From Mageeibacillus sp. (GTDB lineage Bacteria > Bacillota > Clostridia > Saccharofermentanales > Saccharofermentanaceae), in contig JAKVLB010000007.1 in the NCBI GenBank assembly GCA_022484595.1, forward strand, positions 1 to 64,000: a stretch of 64,000 nucleotides of DNA, given 5' to 3'. Numbering within the stretch: the stretch's first letter is position 1; the number at the start of each line of letters is the position of its first letter. Both the position numbers and the translations under genes were made by a program. This document shows positions 39,646-50,400 of this stretch, piece by piece. The notes below the pieces were generated by a model that did not search any database, was not told the DNA's origin, and saw nothing but the letters and a program-made list of their open reading frames with translations.

Positions 39646-41932
39646 CACGGCAGGAATAAAGAACAGGACAGGCCTGAAAGAGAGAATTTCCGCGTTGGCT
39701 GTTTATGCGGTTGTTATCTGCGTTATGACCGCTGTATTCTGCCACAGTATCGGGAAAACCGAGAAGTATGACTATCAGGATAATTACTGGGGAATGAGCG
39801 CGACAGACACTGTGGACCTTAAGGATGGAACAGTGCTGACGGAGGTGCTTCCCGCAGCGTGTTTCAGTTTTGACGGGATTACACTGAGAGATTTCAACAG
39901 CAACGGCAGTTACAGCGGCAATGAGAAGCTTCATGTTGTGCTGAGTGACGATGCGACAGGTGAGGTTTTCGACAACTGCGTTTATCCGCTCCGCAATCAT
40001 CAGTTTGACGACGCAACAGTGTTCATTCCCTGTAAGTTTGCAAACGATAAGCCGGTAGCGCTTCAGATTGATGTCTATACCGAAGGCCTGACAGACAAAT
40101 TTGTCACAGTGTCACTGTCTGATTCATCAGCGGTGGGCGGAGCATTCTTTATAAACGATGTGGCACAGCCGGCTCAGCATTTCTGCATGAATTCAGTTGT
40201 TATTACTCCGGTTCAGGATAATGCCGCCTGCATTGTGTATTACGTTGCGGGAATTCTGGCGGCGAGCGCACTGCTTGTGCTGTGTCTTACCGGAAAAATC
40301 CGGCTGGCGTCGGGAAATAACTGCGGCGACACTGAAAGTGCAACCGACAGGAAGATTGCTGCCCGTAAGAGATTTCCGTTGTATCTGACGGTTTTCATAG
40401 TTATGAATCTTGTGTTTCTGCTTTTCTATTATGTTGTCCTCAAATCAATTGAACCGGATGGCAGCTCGCTTCGCAAATATTACGTAATCATCGGACTTAT
40501 TGCGGTTGCCGGTGCTAATATAACTCTCGCACTCGTGGCTTGGGGAAGAGCAAAGATTACGACTGTTTATATCGTGTCTGCCCTGATACTCGGTACAGCG
40601 TTCTGTTTTCTTATTCCGTCCTACTGCGTGCAGGATGAGAGATTCCATTTTGATCAGGCCTATATTATGTCGAATGAGTGGATGGGAATTGATGATACGG
40701 GTTATCCTGACAGAATTTACAAAAGAAGCTGCGATATTGACGGGTCTATTCCGGCGACTATGGAAATTACAGAGCTTGAGTATTCGGTTATCTGCGGAAG
40801 ACTGTTTGATAAAGTTGACGGTGATGACACCGAGCTTCAGCCGGCTTACGCGGTAACTGACGGCGTGAGAACCGCACCTGAGGTGAGCTATCTGCCGCAG
40901 GCCATAGGAATTACCGTGGCGCGAGTAATGAACTTCAATATGATAACAATGACGTTCTTTGCGAGAATGGCAAACCTTGTGGCAATCACACTGCTAATGG
41001 CACTGGCACTTCGCAGAATGCCTTTTGGCAAAAGCGCACTTGCCGTTACCATGCTCCTGCCCATGACACTGCTGCTGTCGGCTTCGGCGTCGTACGACGG
41101 CTTTATTCTGGCATCAGCGTTCCTGTTTACGGCGTATTGTCTCGATGCGGTGTATCACCCTGAATCAATATCGGCATTGAACCTCGGTGTATTAATTGTT
41201 TCAGCGCTGCTTCTGGCCATGAGCAAGGGCGGAGTCTATATACCGATGCTTTGTCTTGTGTTTATGCTTTTGAAGAACCCTGTCAGGGATTCCAAATCCG
41301 CATTGTTACGCCGTGTTGCCATTGCAGTTTTTGCTCTGGCTGTTGTGGGAGCCGCGGCAATAAAACTATATCCTACGGTCAAAGAGACGCTTGATGCGAC
41401 AGGGTTCAACAACGAGAATATCTATGAGGCAAGGACTCTGTACAATGTTCCTTACGCCTTGGATAACATAGGCCGCGTTGTGAGGCTTGTTTTCTGGAGC
41501 CTTGCACGCAAAAGCTACAGTTATTGCAGGGGAATGTTGGGAACGCAGCTCGGACTGTCTGTAAGGCTTCCGGTTATGCTGTCTGCTGTATATCTGTTTC
41601 TGCTTGTCATATCGTCATTCAAGCATAAGGCACAGGAGCTGTCGCTTACTGTCAGCCGCAAAATACTGGCCGCTGTTATAGCTGTTGTCTGTATTCTTCT
41701 TATCATGGTGTCGATGCTTTTCGCTGTCACGGATATTACCGATAAGACAATAAGAGGAGTTCAGGGCAGATACTTCCTGCCGTTTCTGCCACTTGTGCTT
41801 CTGCTGTTCAGAAACAGAAAAACAGTAACGACAGGTATCAGCGAGGGTGATATGATACTTGCGGTAACGATCGTAAATACAATTACGATAGGGCTTGCAA
41901 TGAGTGTTATTGTGGCAATTGAGGCTTTTTAG
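39623..41932 (+). CDS. DUF2142-like polytopic membrane protein (probable GT-C)
   Basis: FLIPSYCVQDERFHFDQAY..., many TM helices, N-terminal extracytoplasmic beta-rich segment. Confidence 0.8.
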   Translation: MTDKVTNNTAGIKNRTGLKERISALAVYAVVICVMTAVFCHSIGKTEKYDYQDNYWGMSATDTVDLKDGTVLTEVLPAACFSFDGITLRDFNSNGSYSGNEKLHVVLSDDATGEVFDNCVYPLRNHQFDDATVFIPCKFANDKPVALQIDVYTEGLTDKFVTVSLSDSSAVGGAFFINDVAQPAQHFCMNSVVITPVQDNAACIVYYVAGILAASALLVLCLTGKIRLASGNNCGDTESATDRKIAARKRFPLYLTVFIVMNLVFLLFYYVVLKSIEPDGSSLRKYYVIIGLIAVAGANITLALVAWGRAKITTVYIVSALILGTAFCFLIPSYCVQDERFHFDQAYIMSNEWMGIDDTGYPDRIYKRSCDIDGSIPATMEITELEYSVICGRLFDKVDGDDTELQPAYAVTDGVRTAPEVSYLPQAIGITVARVMNFNMITMTFFARMANLVAITLLMALALRRMPFGKSALAVTMLLPMTLLLSASASYDGFILASAFLFTAYCLDAVYHPESISALNLGVLIVSALLLAMSKGGVYIPMLCLVFMLLKNPVRDSKSALLRRVAIAVFALAVVGAAAIKLYPTVKETLDATGFNNENIYEARTLYNVPYALDNIGRVVRLVFWSLARKSYSYCRGMLGTQLGLSVRLPVMLSAVYLFLLVISSFKHKAQELSLTVSRKILAAVIAVVCILLIMVSMLFAVTDITDKTIRGVQGRYFLPFLPLVLLLFRNRKTVTTGISEGDMILAVTIVNTITIGLAMSVIVAIEAF

Positions 41933-41949
41933 TGTAAAATACAGCTACT

Positions 41950-42648
41950 ATGAAAAAAATCGTAATTATTCCTGCTTTCAATGAGAGCAAAGTCATAATA
42001 GACACGATAAATGACATCAGGGCAAAGGCTCCTGATTTTGATTTTGTCGTTGTAAACGACCATTCAAAAGACGATACACACAGGCTTCTGGCCCGTGAGG
42101 GAATTCCGGCGCTTAATCTGCCGGTCAATCTCGGTATCGGAGGTGCGGTCCAGACGGGCTATCTCTATGCATACCGAAACGGGTATGATATCGCGGTTCA
42201 GCTCGACGGAGACGGTCAGCATGACCCGGCTTTCCTGCATGATATGGTGACATTTATGCAGAAGAACGAATCGGATATGGTTATAGGCTCGAGATACATA
42301 ACGAAGGAAGGTTTTCAGTCCACATCGCTGAGAAGGACGGGAATCAGATTTTTCTCGTGGCTCATAAGGCTCATTACCGGTAAGCGTATCACCGACCCGA
42401 CTTCGGGGTACCGTATGATCAACAGGAGGATAATGAAGATTTTCGCGAAGGATTATCCGCGGGATTTTCCGGAGCCTGAGAGCGTGGTGACTGTCCTTAA
42501 GAACGGATTCCGTGTTGACGAGCTCCAGGTGATAATGCGTGGCCGTCAGAGCGGCAAGTCATCTATCAACCTTATCAAGTCACCTTACTATATGATTAAG
42601 GTTACTTTTGCCATTATTCTGGAAGGAGTTCGCAAACATGCTGACTGA
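41950..42648 (+). CDS. Glycosyltransferase family 2 (DPM1-like)
   Basis: IIPAFNESKVIIDTINDI, NLGIGGAVQTGYLYAYRNGYDIAVQLDGDGQHDP, GSRYITKEGFQS. Confidence 0.92.
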   Translation: MKKIVIIPAFNESKVIIDTINDIRAKAPDFDFVVVNDHSKDDTHRLLAREGIPALNLPVNLGIGGAVQTGYLYAYRNGYDIAVQLDGDGQHDPAFLHDMVTFMQKNESDMVIGSRYITKEGFQSTSLRRTGIRFFSWLIRLITGKRITDPTSGYRMINRRIMKIFAKDYPRDFPEPESVVTVLKNGFRVDELQVIMRGRQSGKSSINLIKSPYYMIKVTFAIILEGVRKHAD

Positions 42649-43000
42649 ACGAATACAGTTAATCGTCGCGGTTATGATTCTGGCGTTTTTAATTGTTCTG
42701 TTTGAACTCGCCAAGAAGAAATTTATGGACCCCAAGTATACTCTGGCGTGGTTTCTCGTGACAGTCGGCGTCATGATTCTGGATCTGATTCCTGACGCGA
42801 TGAAGTATCTGTCCAAACTTATCGGAATTTATAATCCTATGAACATGGTGTTCTTTATAGGGTTCATATATATGGCGTTCATTATTTTCGCGCTCTCTAT
42901 TGCAATGTCGAGAATGTCGGGAAGAGTCAAGAAACTCATTCAGGAAGTCGCGATACTCAACAGAGAACTCGAAGACCGCACGGGAAGCAAGCGGAAATGA
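42638..43000 (+). CDS. DUF2304-like small membrane protein, partner of the upstream GT2
   Basis: MLTERIQLIVAVMILAFLIVLFELAKKKFMDPKYTLAWFLVTVGVMILDLIP. Confidence 0.85.
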   Translation: MLTERIQLIVAVMILAFLIVLFELAKKKFMDPKYTLAWFLVTVGVMILDLIPDAMKYLSKLIGIYNPMNMVFFIGFIYMAFIIFALSIAMSRMSGRVKKLIQEVAILNRELEDRTGSKRK

Positions 43001-43854
43001 ATCCTCTCGTAAGTATATGCATACCGCTTTATAACAACGCTTCTACGATAGAAGAGACGGTGCGCTCGGTCATAAGCCAGACATACAGGCCGTTAGAGCT
43101 TGTCATAGTCGACGACAATTCAACAGACAATTCATACGACGTGGTTAACAGCATTCTTGCGGAGCTGCCGGAGAATCTTGACGTTCTGAGGCATCTGGAG
43201 CGCAACACGTCAAATCTCGGAATGTCCGGAAACTGGAACCGCTGCCTGTCTCTTTGCAACGGCAGATATATAAAGCTTCTTTGCGCAGACGATACCATAG
43301 ACAGCTCGCTTGTTGAGCGCGAGGTGGAGGTTCTGGAGCATTTTCCTGAAGTCCTCTCGGTAGAATCCGATACGGCTTTTGTAGACAGGAACGGCAAAAT
43401 CACAGGTCATTACAATCGTTACCGCAAGAGCGGAACGGTATCCGGGCGCGAGACTGCGAGATATTCTCTTTTTCACCGCGATTACCTCGGTGCACCCCTC
43501 GCCAACCTGTTTCGTCGCACGGCATATGAGCAATATGGCGGTTTCGACCCTGACTTCCATTACATTGTCGACTACGAGTTTTTTATGCGGCTTGCCTGCG
43601 CAGGAGACGTGTTTATTATTCATGAGCCGCTGAATTTCTTCAGGCTGCGTCATGATTCGAATACTTCACAGGTGTTGGGCGGCGACGAAGGCAGATGCTA
43701 TGTTGAAGAGCATCGCCGGCTCGCCGAAAAGTTTGCCGCAGAACTGTCGTTATCGCCGTCAGATATCCGCCGCAGTGTCAGAATCCGCCGGCTTATGAAC
43801 CTGCTTGGCGGCATATACCTTAAGCTTCATATCGGGGGGAGGCAGAATGTCTGA
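42997..43854 (+). CDS. Glycosyltransferase family 2
   Basis: PLVSICIPLYNNASTIEETVRSVISQTYRPLELVIVDDNSTDNS. Confidence 0.93.
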   Translation: MNPLVSICIPLYNNASTIEETVRSVISQTYRPLELVIVDDNSTDNSYDVVNSILAELPENLDVLRHLERNTSNLGMSGNWNRCLSLCNGRYIKLLCADDTIDSSLVEREVEVLEHFPEVLSVESDTAFVDRNGKITGHYNRYRKSGTVSGRETARYSLFHRDYLGAPLANLFRRTAYEQYGGFDPDFHYIVDYEFFMRLACAGDVFIIHEPLNFFRLRHDSNTSQVLGGDEGRCYVEEHRRLAEKFAAELSLSPSDIRRSVRIRRLMNLLGGIYLKLHIGGRQNV

Positions 43855-45277
43855 TAACAGGCGGCACCGTTATTCTTTTAAACAGTTCGAAAAGATGGTA
43901 GAATTACACAATATGCAAAAGAACAGATTGATCATCAGCTTATTACTTATTATTTTTGCGGCAGCGGTTAACGTTGCCGTTTGTGTGAGACCGGAATCGT
44001 ATGATGACGCGACTGTCTCGCTAAATGTCACACTGGAATCGGATTCAAATCTCAGTACTCAGGTCTTCTATGCCGACACCAAAGATGCCGCAGGTCCTGA
44101 ATTTACCGAGGATAATTCGGTAAAGGCGGCGTATGCGGCAGGCAGCGGCGAAGCGACTTTATCATACGCAATTCCTGTAAGCGCCGTTTATGTCAGATTT
44201 GACCCTGCAACAGAAGCCGGAGTTACAGTCCTGATCAGGAAAATAACAGTATCATATGGTGATACTGTCATAGATACTCTTTCAGGCGAACAGACGGTTA
44301 CCGCCAAGGACAGCGACCCGTATATTCTCTTAGGCGAGCTTGATACAGATTTGGAGACGGCGGCAATTATACCGGCCGTTCACCGCAGGACACTTATCAG
44401 AAATATTGCAGAGTGTCTGGCGGTAGACCTGATAATTCTGCTTCTAATAATCAAGTGGTATTCTGTTGTTCCTGTTCCGAGGGAAATATGGCAGAACAGG
44501 GTACTTACGATGTCTCTCGCAAAAAACGATTTCAAGACAAGGTTCGCGGGTTCCTATCTCGGAATTGTCTGGGCATTCGTTCAGCCGGTCGTAACGATAC
44601 TTCTGTTCTGGCTCGTGTTCGAGAAGGCGATGCACGCAGGTCCGCAGCCAGCTGCCAATGGTACGACAGTGCCTTATGTACTCTGGCTTACAGCCGGTCT
44701 TGTTCCGTGGTTCTTCTTTCAGGACGCTCTTAATTCCGGAACATCGACATTTATGGAATACGCTTATCTTGTTAAGAAAGTGGTCTTCAACATAGGTATT
44801 CTTCCGGTGGTCAAGGTAATATCGAATCTATTTGTTCACCTGGCATTTGTGGCATTCATGTTTGTAATGTATCTGGCGCTTGGTCAGCCTGTCACGGTTC
44901 ATGCCGTACAGATTCTCTACTACTCTGTGGCAATGATCTGCTATGTTACGGCTCTGGTATACGTAACAAGTGCACTGTGCGTCTTTTTCCGGGATCTGTC
45001 ACAGATAATCGGAATCTTTATGCAGGTTTTCATGTGGTCCACGCCGATTATGTGGAACCTCGACAGTATGAGCGTATCGGCACCGGTCGGGCTGATCCTC
45101 AGACTCAATCCGATGTTCTACATTGTCCAGGGCTATCGTGACGCCATGATAAACCGGATATGGTTTACTCAGCGTCTTGATATTACCGTTTATTTCTGGA
45201 CGCTTACAGTGCTTCTGTTTATCTTAGGTACGACGATATACAGAAAGCTTAAAGTTCATTTTGCAGATGTTCTCTGA
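43847..45277 (+). CDS. ABC-2 type polysaccharide export permease (Wzm/TagG-like) with N-terminal extracytoplasmic domain
   Basis: LAKNDFKTRFAGSYLGIVWAFVQPVVTILLFWLVFEKAM, VPYVLWLTAGLVPWFFFQDALNSGTSTFMEYAYLVKKVVF. Confidence 0.93.
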   Translation: MSDNRRHRYSFKQFEKMVELHNMQKNRLIISLLLIIFAAAVNVAVCVRPESYDDATVSLNVTLESDSNLSTQVFYADTKDAAGPEFTEDNSVKAAYAAGSGEATLSYAIPVSAVYVRFDPATEAGVTVLIRKITVSYGDTVIDTLSGEQTVTAKDSDPYILLGELDTDLETAAIIPAVHRRTLIRNIAECLAVDLIILLLIIKWYSVVPVPREIWQNRVLTMSLAKNDFKTRFAGSYLGIVWAFVQPVVTILLFWLVFEKAMHAGPQPAANGTTVPYVLWLTAGLVPWFFFQDALNSGTSTFMEYAYLVKKVVFNIGILPVVKVISNLFVHLAFVAFMFVMYLALGQPVTVHAVQILYYSVAMICYVTALVYVTSALCVFFRDLSQIIGIFMQVFMWSTPIMWNLDSMSVSAPVGLILRLNPMFYIVQGYRDAMINRIWFTQRLDITVYFWTLTVLLFILGTTIYRKLKVHFADVL

Positions 45278-45291
45278 CAAAGGGTGTTGAT

Positions 45292-46557
45292 ATGGATAAT
45301 GATTACGCTATTAGAGTTAAAAATGTAACCAAGATTTACAAGCTTTTCGAGAAAAACACAGACAGAATCAAGGAGAGCCTGGGACTGAGCCGCAAGAAAC
45401 TGTACAGGGAGCACTATGCCCTGCGCAATCTGTCGTTTGATGTCCATCGCGGCGAAGCTGTAGGTATAATCGGTGTAAACGGTGCAGGCAAGTCCACAAT
45501 ATTGAAAATTATTACCGGAGTTCTCAATCCGACAGAGGGAGAAGTTGAAATCAACGGAAGAATATCCGCGCTTCTCGAACTCGGCGCAGGTTTCAATATG
45601 GAATACACCGGCATTCAGAATGTATACCTCAACGGAACGATGATCGGATTCACGAAGGAAGAGATTGACGCCAAGCTCAAAGATATTCTTGAGTTCGCAG
45701 ACATTGGCGATTTTGTCTACCAGCCGTGCAAGACTTACTCTTCAGGTATGTTTGTGCGTCTGGCGTTCGCGGTTGCGATTAACATCGATCCGGAGATACT
45801 GATTGTAGACGAGGCACTGTCTGTGGGAGATGTGTTCTTCCAGACGAAATGTTTTCGCAAGTTTGAAGAATTCAGAAAGAACGGCAAGACGATACTGTTT
45901 GTCAGCCATGACTTGAGCTCCATACGCAAATACTGCGACAAGGCAATATTGCTTGCTCACGGCGAGAAGGTCGGGGAGGGAACTCCGGCCGAGGTCATCG
46001 ACATGTATAAGAGGGTTCTTGTCGGACAGTTTGAGGATGATGACGAGAAGGCTCAAAGTGCGGCCGCGGCTCCTGCCGTAACCGGCGAGTGGAAGAAGAA
46101 TTACGTTATCAATCCGTCGTTTGATGAATATGGGGACAGAGACGCGGAGATTGTAGACTTCGCGATTGTTGACAGCCGCGGCAAGTACACAAGTGTTCTT
46201 GCAAAGGGAGACGATTTCCAGATCAAAATCAGGATAAGGGCGAACAGAACCGTTGAAGAACCTATTGTCGCCTATACGATAAAGACGCTAAAGGGCACGG
46301 ATATAACCGGAACCAACACGATGTTCGAGAAATATAGTCTGGGGACGATGAATCCCGGCGACGAGAAGACCGTAACCTTTACACAGAAGCTCGACATTCA
46401 GGGCGGACAGTATCTGATGTCATTCGGATGTACCAGATACGAGAACAATGATTTCAAGGTGTTCCACAGGCTCTATGATATAATCAATCTGTCGATAGTG
46501 TCTGAGAAAAATACCGTCGGCTATTATGATATGAATTCTGTTATTGAAGTGAAATGA
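45292..46557 (+). CDS. ABC transporter ATP-binding protein with C-terminal Wzt-like carbohydrate-binding domain
   Basis: GIIGVNGAGKSTILKIITGVLNPTEG, YSSGMFVRLAFAVAINIDPEILIVDEAL; ~170 aa C-terminal beta domain (EWKKNYVINPSFDEYGDRDAEIVDFAIVDS...). Confidence 0.94.
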   Translation: MDNDYAIRVKNVTKIYKLFEKNTDRIKESLGLSRKKLYREHYALRNLSFDVHRGEAVGIIGVNGAGKSTILKIITGVLNPTEGEVEINGRISALLELGAGFNMEYTGIQNVYLNGTMIGFTKEEIDAKLKDILEFADIGDFVYQPCKTYSSGMFVRLAFAVAINIDPEILIVDEALSVGDVFFQTKCFRKFEEFRKNGKTILFVSHDLSSIRKYCDKAILLAHGEKVGEGTPAEVIDMYKRVLVGQFEDDDEKAQSAAAAPAVTGEWKKNYVINPSFDEYGDRDAEIVDFAIVDSRGKYTSVLAKGDDFQIKIRIRANRTVEEPIVAYTIKTLKGTDITGTNTMFEKYSLGTMNPGDEKTVTFTQKLDIQGGQYLMSFGCTRYENNDFKVFHRLYDIINLSIVSEKNTVGYYDMNSVIEVK

Positions 46558-47471
46558 GAACTATGGATACAAGAATTGGCAAAGTAAAGCTCAACTGCGA
46601 TTTCTACAGCGGTACGGATACATATTCTGACGGGGATATTGAGAACAGGCTTCTCGATATCGTCAAATCCGGCAAAGACCTCGAAGAAGTGTTGATTGAG
46701 GACACGGATTGGCCGGTGCTGTATCATCTGTCTGACATAAGAAAGAACATTGTCTCATGGTATGATTTTAACAGCAAGGGAACCGTTCTTGAGATAGGAT
46801 CAGGATGCGGCGCGATTACCGGGGCCCTGTGCGAAAAGACATCCAGAGTCGTCGCCATTGATCTGTCGAAGAGACGTTCAGAAATTAACGCTTACCGCAA
46901 TAATTACGATAATCTTGAGATTATCGTCGGTAATTTCGAAGATATAAAAACTGACGAGAAGTTTGATTACGTCACGCTGATCGGCGTTCTTGAGTATTCA
47001 ATCTATTATATTAATTCACCGGAGCCGTTTCTCGATATGCTCAGAAAAGCAAGGGAATATCTTAAACCCGGCGGGCAGCTCATCATTGCAATAGAGAACA
47101 AGTACGGCCTTAAGTACTGGGCCGGCGCCAAGGAGGATCACACCGGCGTGGAATTCGACGGAATACAGAATTATTCGGGCGTAGACAGAGTGAGGACCTT
47201 CTCAAGGGGCACTCTTGACAGACTTCTTTGTGAGGCCGGATTTAAAGATAACGATTTCTACTATCCGTTTCCTGATTATAAGCTCCCGCTGGAGATTTAC
47301 TCACCTGAGCATCTTCCGGGTACCGGTGAGCTCTTATCGTATTCTCCGGCATATGACAGAGACAGAGTGGTTCTGTTTGATGAAGCCAAGGCGGCGGAAG
47401 CGCTGGTGCAGGACGGTCTGTTCGAGGAATTCGCCAACTCATTCCTGGTTATCAGCAGGAGGGCCGACTGA
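46554..47471 (+). CDS. Class I SAM-dependent methyltransferase
   Basis: GTVLEIGSGCGAITGALCEKTSRVVAIDLSKRRSEINAYRN, DYVTLIGVLEYSIYY, LKPGGQLIIAIENKYGLKYWAGAKEDHTG. Confidence 0.92.
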   Translation: MRTMDTRIGKVKLNCDFYSGTDTYSDGDIENRLLDIVKSGKDLEEVLIEDTDWPVLYHLSDIRKNIVSWYDFNSKGTVLEIGSGCGAITGALCEKTSRVVAIDLSKRRSEINAYRNNYDNLEIIVGNFEDIKTDEKFDYVTLIGVLEYSIYYINSPEPFLDMLRKAREYLKPGGQLIIAIENKYGLKYWAGAKEDHTGVEFDGIQNYSGVDRVRTFSRGTLDRLLCEAGFKDNDFYYPFPDYKLPLEIYSPEHLPGTGELLSYSPAYDRDRVVLFDEAKAAEALVQDGLFEEFANSFLVISRRAD

Positions 47472-47473
47472 TT

Positions 47474-50400
47474 ATGGACAAGATGATTTACATAAAATAC
47501 AACTCACTCAGGAAGCCGGAATACAGGGTAAGCACAGAGATCCGTGAGAATGATGACGGCATGCGCAGCGTCGTGAAAAGACCGATGAACCGGGCTTCAG
47601 CTGCTCAGATCAATACAATCAAGAGCAACTTTACAAAGCTGTCCGGACTCTATCGCAATGTCGGTATTATTCCTTTTACCGAAAACGGTGACGTGTTGGT
47701 ATTCCCGTTTATCTTCGGCAGACCTCTTGCGGCAGACATTGATCTGCAGCACATGTCAACAGACGAGATATACGGCAGGATAGATGAAGCATTGAAGATT
47801 ATCTACGATTTCAGAGAGGATGCCGGTAATTTTGTCATTACAGACAGATTCAAGTCGGCGTTCCCGGGACTTGTTCCGGGTGAGAACGAACCGGCGTATT
47901 CCGTCACCAACATCGATTCCAATATTGATAATTTTCTTGTGTCGGAGGGCAAAGTATGGTGCATAGATTATGAATGGGTATTCGATTTTCCTGTGCCCGT
48001 CAGATATGTCAGATTCAGAACTCTCCTGTATTACTATGCTAAGCAGAATGCCTTCATCGCCGACAGAATCAGCGCCGATGAATTCTATTCCCACTTTGGA
48101 TACACTAACGAAGATGTCAGACTGTTTACCGAAATGGAGGACTGCTTCCAACAGTATGTACACGGTACAAACCGCAGATACATAGTTACTTCTCACTACG
48201 AGAAGACACACAGAAGCTTTGCTGAGATAAGCGAGCTCGCGACAAAGCTTCCGGAAGAAATCAGGCTCAAGGACGCGCACATAGGAAATCTTAATGAGAT
48301 TATTAGTAGCGACAAGGAACTGCTTACGGAGAAGGATTCCCACATAGGTAATCTAAATGAGATTATACATACCGACGAAGAAGCCATCACTTCATTGAGA
48401 GGCGATGTGGATATGCTCAACAACACGGTGAGTGAATGCAATAGTACAATCAGTAAGCTCAACTCAGATATCTGGGAACTCAACTCAACCGCCTTTTCAC
48501 TCAAGTCAAAAGTCAGAAGACAGCAGGAGCTGCTTGACTGTGACAGAAGGACAATCGAGAGCAAGGATAACCACATCGGCAATCTCGAAGCTATAATTTC
48601 CAACCGGGAGGATATTATTTCCATCCGTGAAGAACAGTTAAGCCAGCGCGATGCGTATATAAGTGAGATCATGCACGCCATAAAGAATCCGTTCTACGGA
48701 ATGTATCTTGTCTGCAGGAAGATTAAGAACAGAATTGTACCCGCAGCAGGTGATAAAACTGCAAAGCAAAATTCCGAATCTGCCGCGGGCGATGCCGCAG
48801 ACAATCAGAGCGGAATGAATGTTAAGACAGAGAACTGCACAGCTGGCGGTTCGGAAGCTCCGAGTATTGCGGTAAATGATTATGAGGAATGGATAACAAA
48901 GATAGAATCAGGTCAGACCTATGACGACAAGTTCGATTATATGCCGACAATATCGGTCATAGTTCCAGTCTATAACGTGCTGGACAAGCACCTGGTTCCA
49001 TGCATTGAATCAGTGCTTAACCAGATATATCCTAACTTCGAGCTCTGCATGGCAGACGATTGCTCCACATGGGACAACGTCAGGACTACGCTGAAGAGGT
49101 ACGAGGACAATCCGAAGGTAAAGATAGTCTACAGGAAAGAGAACGGCCATATTTCACGGAGTACCAATTCCGCAATGGAACTCGCGACAGGCGAATTCGT
49201 AGCGTTCCTCGACTGCGATGATACGTTAAGCCCCAACGCCCTGTATGAGGTGGTGAAAGAACTCAACAGGAACAACAAGCTTGACTTCATCTACAGTGAT
49301 GAGGACAAGACAGATGACGACGGAAAGAACCGTCACAGTCCGTTCTTTAAGCCTGACTGGTCTCCGGATACACTTATGTCTCTTATGTATACCTGCCATC
49401 TCGGCGTATACAGGACTTCGATTGCCAGGGAGATAGGCGGTTTAAGGACAGGCTTCGAAGGCTCACAGGACTACGATTTTGTTCTTAGATTCACGGAGAA
49501 TCTCGCGCGCGACCACATAGCGCATATTCCGAAGATTCTCTACCACTGGCTTGAGCGCAAGGAATCGACTTCCGTCAATCCTGAATCCAAGCCTTATATA
49601 TTGGAAGCTGCACTGAAGGCAAAGCAGGAAGCGGTCGAACGCCGCGGTCTTACGGCAAATATAGAGCTGATCAGGGAACAGTATCAGTACAGAGTGGATT
49701 ATGTAAGCCGCACCAATTCCAAGGTGAGCATAATTATGCCTTCAAAGGATAATCCGGAAGTAATAAGACGCTGCATAGAATCGGTCAGGTATCTCACCAG
49801 ATATCGCAACTATGAGATTATTGTAGTCGACAACGGAAGCTCCGATGAGAACAGGGCTCTGTATCAGAAGCTGGTCTCCGAGGTGAACGGAAAGTATATA
49901 TATTTCCCCGAACAGTTCAACTTCTCTCACATGTGCAATCTCGGTGCGGCAAATTCTGAAGGCGAGTATTATCTGTTCCTCAATGATGACACAGAAGTGC
50001 TTGACGGAGAATGGCTCGGCAGGATGCTGGGACAGGCTGAGCTGGCTCATACAGGTGCCGTCGGAGTCAAGCTTATATATCCGCAGAACAATCTGATTCA
50101 GCATTGCGGAGTGATCAACACAGGTACAGGCCCGGTGCATGCATTCGGCATGATGAGCGATGAGCCAAGCTATTACTACGGCCGCAACAAGCTGACCTAT
50201 AATTATCTTGCGGTTACGGCAGCCTGCCTCATGGTATCGCGGGCTAAGTTCGAAGAGATCGGAGGCTTCAACGAGAATCTCGCTGTCGCCTATAACGACA
50301 TGGATTTCTGTTTCAAACTTGCGGAAGCCGGATACTATAATGTCGTTAGAAATGACGTCGTGCTCTATCACTATGAGTCTCTGTCAAGAGGCGATGACAG

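Noticed and set aside
49742-50371. 209-aa minus-strand ORF inside the GT2 gene
   Set aside because: Antisense shadow of a GT2 coding frame; a similar shadow occurs at 51919-52317 in the paralog.
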